Assembly (NCBI RefSeq): GCF_000764305.2
Contig: NW_025940776.1
Location: 1 to 64,000 of the forward strand
DNA: 64,000 bases
Source: Hyalella azteca
Taxonomy: Eukaryota; Arthropoda; Malacostraca; Amphipoda; Hyalellidae
Direction: 5' to 3'
Shown here piece after piece: positions 45,111 to 55,200 of this stretch (its first letter is position 1; every line of letters starts with the position of its first letter). The notes beneath the pieces are model-generated. The model was not told the origin of the DNA. It searched no databases and saw only the letters and a program-made list of their open reading frames with translations. The position numbers and the translations under genes are program-made.

Positions 45111-46249
45111 CATTGTCGATATTAACTTTTTGTATTGACTAATTTGTTCATTATTTGGATCATTGATTATCTGATTCATATGTATAAAGTTCATGCATAT
45201 ATCGTACATTTTTCTTGTAGATTTTCTTATGTATTTTGTCATCTGTTTTTTTAGACTACGTTCGCCATGGAATTATATCTCTCAGTACGTCTCAGACTAG
45301 TGCAGTGTAAGTTCCCAAAGGACTGACTTACAAAAAACTCCTTTAGACTAGCATTATGTAATGTTTATAAAGCACCGAGTTCTCATCATTTCAATATTAC
45401 AAACGACCCTGAGGAGCCAGCTGATACTGTGATAATTAAGCAAATTAATTTCATGCCTGACTAGTTGGCTTTAATTCGAGCCTTCAATGTACGTCTTCAA
45501 ATAGCAGCATGCCCGGAGATATAAAAAAATTACATAAAATACATGTATTTTGTTCATGTATTCTCTCGAAAAATTAACAAAAATCATATTCACGACGATA
45601 AAACAAAAACAATTCAGTAAAACTGTTCAGTTAAAGCGAGTTGAGACGAATGAAATTATATACCGTGTTACCACCACACTATTACTGAAGCCCTCAAGGA
45701 TGAGTCTCCAGCTAACTAGCCTAAATTGACAAGCCATTGGATTTGTCAGGACATTGAAATTATTTTCGAGGTAATTTTGAGTTTTAATTGTCTAATCGTA
45801 ACCTCAATACCTTAATTAATGTTTGCATCTGTCATTCCAAAATTTAACGTTGCAAAACCTCCGCTCTGCTTGATACTGAATACATAATGTGTGTCCGAAA
45901 CGACGTAAAATCATAATAAAATGTCCCTTTGAAACTTCATATTTGAATTTAAATCCCACCAAAAGTCTTGCTCGCCGAATGTAGAAAAACATTAGGAAAA
46001 GAATTTACAAGACGTGCTCTCTGTTCTTCAACGAAACTTGTATTAAAGATCATTACAAATAATGTACTGATTAATAAGTAATCATTGGAAATGAGGATCG
46101 CGAGCAAGTAAACACCATTAAACTTTATTATTAGAATGTGTTTTTTCCTGAGAAATATGAATGATAGAATACTAACAATAGTATTATAATAAATCATAAT
46201 AATAGTATAATATAGTATTATAATATAATAGCATAGCCTCAGTGATGAC
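45111..46249. other. Unassigned stretch 3' of the secreted-protein gene
   Basis: AT-rich. No further exon of the minus-strand gene (needing a phase-1 acceptor) was identified, so its 3' end remains open. Confidence 0.35.
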
Positions 46250-49200
46250 CTGCTGCATAGCACACGAACTGCTTCACCAGCGTCAGGGTGTCCAGCGAGT
46301 TGAGGACGCGCTGCACGTTCTGCCCATAAAATATTATATTTAATGAACCTTCCTTTAATCCGCGCTATTTAATTTTTCCATGATACTGAAAAGTCCTTGA
46401 ATCAATTTTCTCACGTGGATGATTTTGGCGTCGAAATGTTACCTCAACAAAATACAAGTTAAATATCGACTTGAAAATATAAATAACAATAATACAACCT
46501 ATAATTGATACATTTGAGGCGTGTTTTATAAATACTCATTATGCCTACTTGACCCCTGCGACACCATGCATGCTCCTTACCATACGCTTTCTACTCGTCT
46601 GCTTGCTGAACAGGTCTAATTAAGGGCCTTTATATACGAAGAGAATTGATGACCAATGATTCATCGAGTGACAATAGCCTGCAAGCGTCTCTAATTGAGG
46701 CGCCTCACCTTGATGATGAGGGAGATAGAAGAGCGCCTTGACGGCAAGAGTGTCATCTTGATGATGGGGGAGTAAAAGAGCGCCTTGATGGCAGGTGCCT
46801 CACGCTGACGATGGGAGTAGAAGAGGGCCTTAATGGCAGGCGCCTCACCTCGAGGATGGCGGATTAGACGAGCGCCTTGATGGCCAGAGGCCACCTTGAC
46901 GATGGAGGATTAGAAGAGCTCCTTGCTGGCAGGCGCCTCACCTTGACGATGGGGAGTAGAAGAGCGCCTTGATGGCAGGCACCTCACCTTAACGATGGGG
47001 GAATAGAGGAGCTCCTTGCTGGCAGGCGCCTCACCTTGACGATGGGGAGTAGAAGAGCGCCTTGATGGCAGGCACCTCACCTTAACGATGGGAGAATAGA
47101 GGAGCGCCTTGATGTCAGGCGCCTCACCTTGACGATGGGAGAGTAGAAGAGCGCCTCAAATGAGTCCCCAAATTTCGTCCGCATGCCGTCAATGACGCGT
47201 TGCGCAAAGTAGTCTGTCCTGCGTACCCCAGCGTTCGCGTGGTCAGGGTTGAACACAACTGCAACGCGAGACTTCAGTTTTTATTTTTTATTATATGCCT
47301 ACTCAATACGTTACTGGCTTGACTTTAATGGTCAGGTTCGAACACAACTGCAACGCGAGCCTTCAGTTTTTATTTTTTATTATATGCCTCCTCAATACGT
47401 TACTGGCTTGACTTTAATGGTCAGGGTTGAACACAACTGCAACGCGAGACTTCAGTTTTTATTATTTATTATATGCCTCCTCAATACGTTACTGGCTTGA
47501 CTTTAATGGTCAGGTTTGAACACAACTGCAACATGAGCCTTCAGTTGACCACTCAACAAATTACTGGCTTGATTATATTGATGAGCGGCGATTACAACCA
47601 CAATTCTCCGAAGCATTGATTCATGCAAAGGGTTAACTATGTCCTAAGGAATTTTAGCCGATTCTTCAGTAAAGTCCTCTTTAATCCTTTTTCAGTTAAA
47701 ACACAGTTTAACCTTTCTTCGTCCTTTTTTTACTCTCTCCAAACGTACACTCGGCCAAAGGTCAGATATAATATATAGGATAACTCATCAGAGAAAATCA
47801 CATTTTTACACAGCTCGAGGGACTCAAGATATATCTGTTTCATCACTCAAACGCTTTGAAGCATTTGTATTGGGGATAGTGGTTTTCGAATTGCAGCTTT
47901 AACATAGAGTCCAAATTTTTGCAGCTCCCGACAAACAGTTTTCATGGAAACTGGCTTCTGTAGGTGTCGACAACAACAGTTGAATCGAAATTTGCTGGTA
48001 CTCAAATTTGCCAAGTTGTACTTAAACGACACTGGAAATATTCCTTAAATTGTACTATTATGACAATTTGATGACTTTTACTATTATGACACTTTAAAGT
48101 AAAGTAATAGTAAAAGTCATAATAGTAAAAGTCATCAAAGTTTCATAATATTACAATTTGAGGAATGTTTCGAGTGTCGTTTCGTGCATCTTGATAAATT
48201 TTAGTATCATAAAAGTTCGATTCACTGTTGTTAGAATACTACTCTGCGTTTTTTGTTCAGCGCTAAATTCTCTTTCAGCAACTACTATCCTTTACTGACC
48301 AGGCCTGGCCGAGAACTCAGCGAGTTTGGGGCGCAAGTGCTGCCTGTGCAGAGTGAGCACCGCGCGGTGCTGCACCAGCCCCAGCTGCCACTTCCACTGC
48401 CACGTCCGGAACACCGCGCCGGGGACCCACAGCACGCGGTGTCTGAGGTGCGAGTTTGTTAGTAATATGTTTCAGTTATATGCACATTTGATTTAATAAT
48501 TAAATAATGTGGAATTCCCTTAAAAGGGAATGCATGGTACCTGAAATCCTGATATTGAGGTAAGATAAGATCTTCCATATAGAGCAGCTGGTTTGGTTGG
48601 ACAGTGCGTATGAAGTGAGGTAATTAAGTTTAATTTTAGCGAGGTACGATACACATAGGGTACTCGAAGTCTTACGCTGTGGAAATAGCGGGCTGAGTGT
48701 AACCGATCCAAATTTCGTCACTCAATGCTTCTTGTAACTTAATAATGAATGACTGATACATTCGAAACGTTGTTAACGAAATATAAATGTCCATCGGTAT
48801 CTCGATTTCTGAATTACCAGAACAAACGAAAAAATATTGTTCGATATATTAAAAAAAGTTCGAAAAAAAAGTTCGATTAAAAATGACACGATTTCGATCT
48901 TCTGTGAACAAGGCTCGAAAAGGAAAAGAATCGGCGACAGGCCACATCAGTCCTATATACACTGCAGCGCCGAGATCACTATGTTATGTTATGTTATATT
49001 GAAAAAACTGATACGGAGACTGTCAATATAACAAATTATTTGGTCTTCATTGAACCCTGCTGTAAGAATACCAAAATGGATCATCGCTATTCTTTCAACT
49101 ATGCTCCTGTAGTTATTTAACCATACCTGCCACAATCCGATGGACATTTACTGAGTACGTCGTTGGTGCGAGGGATGAGTTCTATATTAACTTAAGCACG

Positions 49201-52200
49201 CAACGTGTGTGCATATATATGGCCAGAGTTATGATTACTTTCAATAATTTTAGTTTATAATGAAATCTGAATTTTGAGCGAGCCAGGAAGCAGTCGCCGT
49301 AAAAATAGATATATTTCGTGACCTTCTACATATAATTTCATTGTGATAGGTAATTATAATCATTTACGCTACAACTAAACAATTGTTGAATGCGTCACCG
49401 GTTTGAGAGGAGGCATAGACAAAATGAATTACTGCCACGCTTTTTCGGACAGAAATATTACCTAGCGTTAAATTTATAGAATATATATTGACAATCATCA
49501 GTTTATGAGGCGTGCATCACCTGTTGAAGACGTCGCTGTGGAGCATCTGAGTAGTGATGGAGAAAAACTCGCCGTCAAAATCGAGCGCCAAATGCTGAAC
49601 CTGCGTCACCTGCTTCAAGTTGTTGATGCTCATGCTGTGCAGCTGGTGATTGCAATTCAGATAAGTGAGTGCATTGCAGTCAATTACGGTTTCGTGGACT
49701 CATCTTAATAATTTGACAATATGATATGCGTAACGACCTCGCACATCACAAGACTTTTAGTCAAGTCCTATTCAATTCCTCATCAAAATTTCTCGAAGGT
49801 CCAAAAAATTATGAGGCAATCATATTTACTCTATAGCTGAAAAAATGACTAGCTTGGTCATATTAGATTATGACAAGATGGAGGTAACACTTATATTATG
49901 AAATCAAATGTCACGCTATTCAAGCGTCCATCTCTATAGGCCGCGTACTATCCTGCGTGGACGCTCTCTAGTGGCTGAACTAACGACTGACTGCCGCTCA
50001 ATATTACTCACTTCTGCAATTTTCAGGTTAATATTAGTCACTTCTACTGCCGGCACCGATCAGTCGCAAACAAAATAAATTCGGTTTTTGATGCATTGAG
50101 CTAAAGCCGGTTCGAGCGCATCCAGTCTGAGACCTGCAGCGTCCATTCAGGCTGACATTCGATCCTGCAACGCTGCGGCGTCAGACGGTGCACAGCAGCT
50201 ATAAATTTGGGTGTCGTCGGTGAACATATGCGGATGCAAACTATGTGAATCGATTATATGCAATACGTCGACAGTATATGACAGGAAGAGGATCGGGCCG
50301 AGAATAGATCCCTGTGGTACGCCGCAAGTGACCAACGATGGCGTAGAAGACTAGTTCCCGCGTCGAACGCATTGGAATCTATTGCTGAGATAGGACTCTA
50401 ACCACAACAGCACTAGCTGTGCCGCGCTGGCCGAATGATACGTCAAGTCGACGCAATAAAGTGGCGTAGTCGACCGTGTCAAACGCGGCCGACAGGTCGA
50501 ATAAAGCTAGTGCCGCATTTTCGCTACGGTCTACTGCGTCTGAATGTCTGAAAATGAGACGCATTCTGAGAATGTCTGAAAGCACCTTCAGCACGGGGGT
50601 TCCCGTCGAGTGAAGTTGACGGTATGCAGATTGGAGGCCTGAGACCGGACGGCTGAAGATGGTTGTTCAGCTTTCGCGCCACAACGTGTTCCAGGAGTTT
50701 CGAGACAATCGACAGGTTGGAGATGGGTCGATATGATTTGTGATCGGAAGCGTCAAGGTCAGGTTTTTTAATTGAGGCGTTATGTTAGCTGATTAGAAGC
50801 TCATCGGAACAACACCGTTAGTTAGGCAGCGGCTGAAAAGGTCTACTAGGAAAGATGCTAGGGTCACAACATGCACCTATAGTAACGACGTCGGCAGCAT
50901 ATCGCTGGCGCACTGCTTGTTAATTAAGCAGCACGCGCACTGCAGCGATAACGTCGTCAGCTGTGACGCAAGTGAAGTCTTGAAGCACGCAGTCGAACGG
51001 GCACGGGGCAAATGCTGCCGGCTGAGCATCGGCCGACGTTGCTCTCACAGCAGAAATTTTGTCGTCAAAAACCGTGTGGAGTTCCTCCAGGCATATGTCA
51101 CTCGAAGCTTCTGTAAGAACTCTTCCCAAGAGTTTATCTAGCGAACGCCACAGCGCTCGAGGATCGCTGCGGTGCGCGTCGACTCTCTGGCGCCGATATG
51201 ACTCTCTTTTAAAACGAAGAAGGTCGACATAATTGCGCCGCGCATCTCGCCAGGTGGAGGCTACAGCAGCGGCAGCAGCAGGATTGCGGAGTCTGTTCGC
51301 CCGGTAGACAGACCGCTGGAGCAATCGAATCCCGCACTTCGAGACTCGACGTTCATCAACGAACCATGGGTCGGAGACTCGTTGAGGTACCCGAGGCCCC
51401 GGACTGTGCGTGCAGGAATGAGGTCGTCGAGTACACAGGTCAGCTCGGTGTTGTAAAGTTGCACGCATTTGTTGACTGATGGTGACAACCATGAGTCAGG
51501 CGACATTCTTCGTAAGACTGCAGCTTTTCGCGTAAGTAAGGTTTATATTACTTACATCTGTAATTGCCAGGTTAATACTACTCACTTCTGCCTTGCTCAG
51601 GTTAATATTACTCTCTTCTGCCATGCTCGGGTTAATATTAGTCACTTCTACAGTGCCCAGGTTAATATTATTTACTGCCGCAATGCCACGTTAGTATTAC
51701 TTACTGCCACAATTCCAGATTAATATTACTTACTACCACAATGCTAGGTTAAAATTACTTACTGCTATACAATACCCATGATGTTAAGGGAGATGTTATA
51801 GGCAGGTGGAAGAGGGTACTTTATACTCACTTCTGAAATGCCCATGGGATGTTGAGACTGATGACGGGCAGGTAGAGGGATGATAACTACTCTCTTCTGC
51901 AATGTCCATGACGTTCAGGGTGATGTTGGGCAGGTAGAGGGGATGATAACTCCTCACTTCTGCAATGTACAGGACGTTAAGGATGATGTTGGGCAGGTAG
52001 AGGGGATGATAACTACTCACTTCTGCAATGTCCAGGACGTTCAGGGTGATTTTGGGCAGGTAGAGGGGATGATAACTACTCTCTTCTGCAATGTCCAGGA
52101 CGTTCAGGGTGATTTTGGGCAGGTAGAGGGGATGATAACTACTCACTTCTGCAATGTCCAGGACGTTCAGGGTGATTTTGGGCAGGTAGAGGGGATGATA

Positions 52201-55200
52201 ACTACTCACTTCTGCAATGTCCAGGACGTTCAGGGTGATGTTGGGCAGGTAGAGGGGATGATAACTACTCACTTCTGCAATGTCCAGGACGTTTAGGGTG
52301 ATGTTGGGCAGGTAGAGGGGATGGTATCTACTCACTTCTGCAATGTCCAGGACGTTGAGGGTGATGTTGGGCAGGTAGAGGGGGTCTCCAATCATCCACT
52401 CAATTTGGTAGCTCACGAATCGCACAAGAGCAGCCACTTGTTCTTCGGGGGAAGGCAGCTCCTCCGGAGTCAATAAATGATCGTCGAACGTCAGTAAATT
52501 TCCTCCTGTGGATAACTCATCCTGGGATAATGAATGATCATTATGAGACTGTAAATGATCATTGTCATACATCACAGTATGTGGAGAAATAGGTTCTGAA
52601 GGTTCAAGGGAAGGCGGGAGTGAAGAGGAAGGTATTGAGGAAGAGTCTGCTGTGCCATTGGGGGGTAGGAAGTTCGTTAGGCCCCTACGAATCTGGTGGT
52701 TCGCGAAGGCCAGAATTGTGGGCTTCGTCTGAAAACCAAGGAAATAAATATGTGATGATGACGCATTTTTATTATTGGTTAGACGAGCGTAAAATGTAAC
52801 TAAAAAATCATCATTACATAAAATAAAATTTCCTCTTTTGATTACAAATTAGAATCAAATAAATTATCTCAACCTCCAATACCATCGTGGAAATTTTAAA
52901 TAAACGTAGAAGCAATTGAATATCGACGCGAACGTTTCAAAGTTAGTCCCTGCAGATAGATATATATTTGTCTCTTATACACATCTAGATGTGTATAAGA
53001 GACAGGACATTTACTGAGTACGTCGTTGGTGCGAGGGATGAGTTCTATATTAACTTAAGCACGCAACGTGTGTGCATATATATGGCCAGAGTTATGATTA
53101 CTTTCAATAATTTTAGTTTATAATGAAATCTGAATTTTGAGCGAGCCAGGAACCAGTCGCCGTAAAAATAGANNNNNNNNNNNNNNNNNNNNNNNNNNNN
53201 NNNNNNNNNNNNNNNNNNNNNNNNNNNNNNNNNNNNNNNNNNNNNNNNNNNNNNNNNNNNNNNNNNNNNNNNNNNNNNNNNNNNNNNNNNNNNNNNNNNN
53301 NNNNNNNNNNNNNNNNNNNNNNNNNNNNNNNNNNNNNNNNNNNNNNNNNNNNNNNNNNNNNNNNNNNNNNNNNNNNNNNNNNNNNNNNNNNNNNNNNNNN
53401 NNNNNNNNNNNNNNNNNNNNNNNNNNNNNNNNNNNNNNNNNNNNNNNNNNNNNNNNNNNNNNNNNNNNNNNNNNNNNNNNNNNNNNNNNNNNNNNNNNNN
53501 NCTTATGTCCAACCAAATTTCACTATTCAATGCTTCTCTTAACTTGAAAATGAATGTTGCTACATTCGAAACGTCGTTAATATATTATTATTTGCTAAAT
53601 CTGCCTTTTGATCTACCAACGTCATCTAAGAATTGTTCAACTCCTTGAAAATTCAAATGCACTCTCTGGTCATAAATTGTACGCATATAATCAAGAAATT
53701 TCTGCCATCTTATTATAATTTCTTATATATGAAGGGTACTGTTGTAAGATAATGAGAGTTACCTTCAAACATGATGTGGTTATTCCGGTAAAAGCGCATC
53801 ATCTTGGTTGACAAATTGAGGTTGCGTTTTGCAATGCTAAATGTAAATGGAATTTTAGAATTATAATTATTTCTTGAGATAGTACAAGGAAATGTTTACC
53901 TGCAGCTTTCTTAAAGTATTCGTTCATTAACTTGGTATTTATTGTACTAAATATTGTGGTTCATAATCCTTTACACTGCCAACATGATGAAAATGATGTT
54001 CCCATGATGAATCCCTTACACTGTCAACATGATAATCCCTTACACTGCCAACATGATGAAAATGATGTTCCCATGATAATCCCTTACACTGTCAACATGA
54101 TGAAAACTTACACTGTTATCATTCACTTTAATCCAACATAATCTCCGTATATTCGGCCGTAATCCCTCCCTAATTCTCCGTAATCCCTCAAATCCCCGCG
54201 GGTTACCTGATAGTCGTAGACGTAGAAGCATCCATCGGGCAGCACGGCGATGCTGATGGTGGTGTCAGCGCTGATGTTGGTGAGGGTGAGGTTGAAGTGC
54301 CCCGTCGTGGTCCACCACAACCCTGGTATCTCGTATACGCCCTCCACAAGCAGCATGGGCAGGCTTAACTTCACGCTGCCCTGACCCAGAAATATAGAGT
54401 GAAAAACTAGCGCTAACAATATGCAATGTAAGTTAACATCATCTGCAAGTGTACTGCTTCCTTACAGCAGCGCAAAATAAGTACATAGTAATATTGCAGG
54501 TACACACATGCATTCGACTACTGAATTTACGATTGGTGAAAGTATACTCTATAACAGCTCGTTTTAACAGATATTTTCTAATATATAACTCCCATTTACC
54601 TAATAAGTCCTTTATAAACGTTTAAATATAATAAATTACTATATATATCTAACTTATTACAGAATAAAATGAAACATATGTAAAATTATATTGAATATTG
54701 CAAACAACTGTATTGTAACAGGGCTTATTTACCACCCAACTTTTCGGCCATATCTGCTACATAACTCCCATATATTTTGCTCCATCACAGCACACTGAAT
54801 AACTCTTATTTACACCCCTAGCTACCTCCCTCCCCTACATTACCCCCATGGGGGTGAACTGACCGTGAAGTTGTGGGCGAGGACGTGGAGGTCATGGAGG
54901 ACGAGGTCATTGAGTCCACGGGCGCGGGTGTCCAGCAGGGTTACCGGCCCCACTTGGAGGGGAGTCATCAGCGGCATCCAGGGGGGAAGGTCCAGGCCTC
55001 AAGCGGGGAATTGAAAGATGATAAAGTGAATAAAATAGAGTTTGAAGAAGGTAAAAAATAAAATATTGCAGTGACGAAGATATTTTAGGTAATTATGGGT
55101 AGAATATATCACACTATTTGTTACTCTTACACCGTCCAAATGCCGCTACGTACGTAATAAACGGGTTCTCACCCGCCACCCACATGCCAGCACCCGCCAC

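Noticed and set aside
46690..47570. CRISPR-like spaced repeats
   Set aside because: The unit is contiguous with no unique spacers, the genome is eukaryotic, and the arrays coincide with splice sites.
48279..48449. Plus-strand exon with a good acceptor (CTCTTTCAG) and a Pro-rich open frame
   Set aside because: The minus-strand exon 48442-48300 joins both neighbouring exons in exact phase (2 in, 1 out) and aligns in layout with the domain-1 exon, so the plus-strand reading is taken as a shadow.
51796..52575. A 259-residue minus-strand open frame of 21-residue repeats as a repeat protein
   Set aside because: Only the part above 52336 lies before the first donor. The rest is the 63-base array kept open because its unit is a multiple of three. 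It could be translated only if no donor in the array were used.
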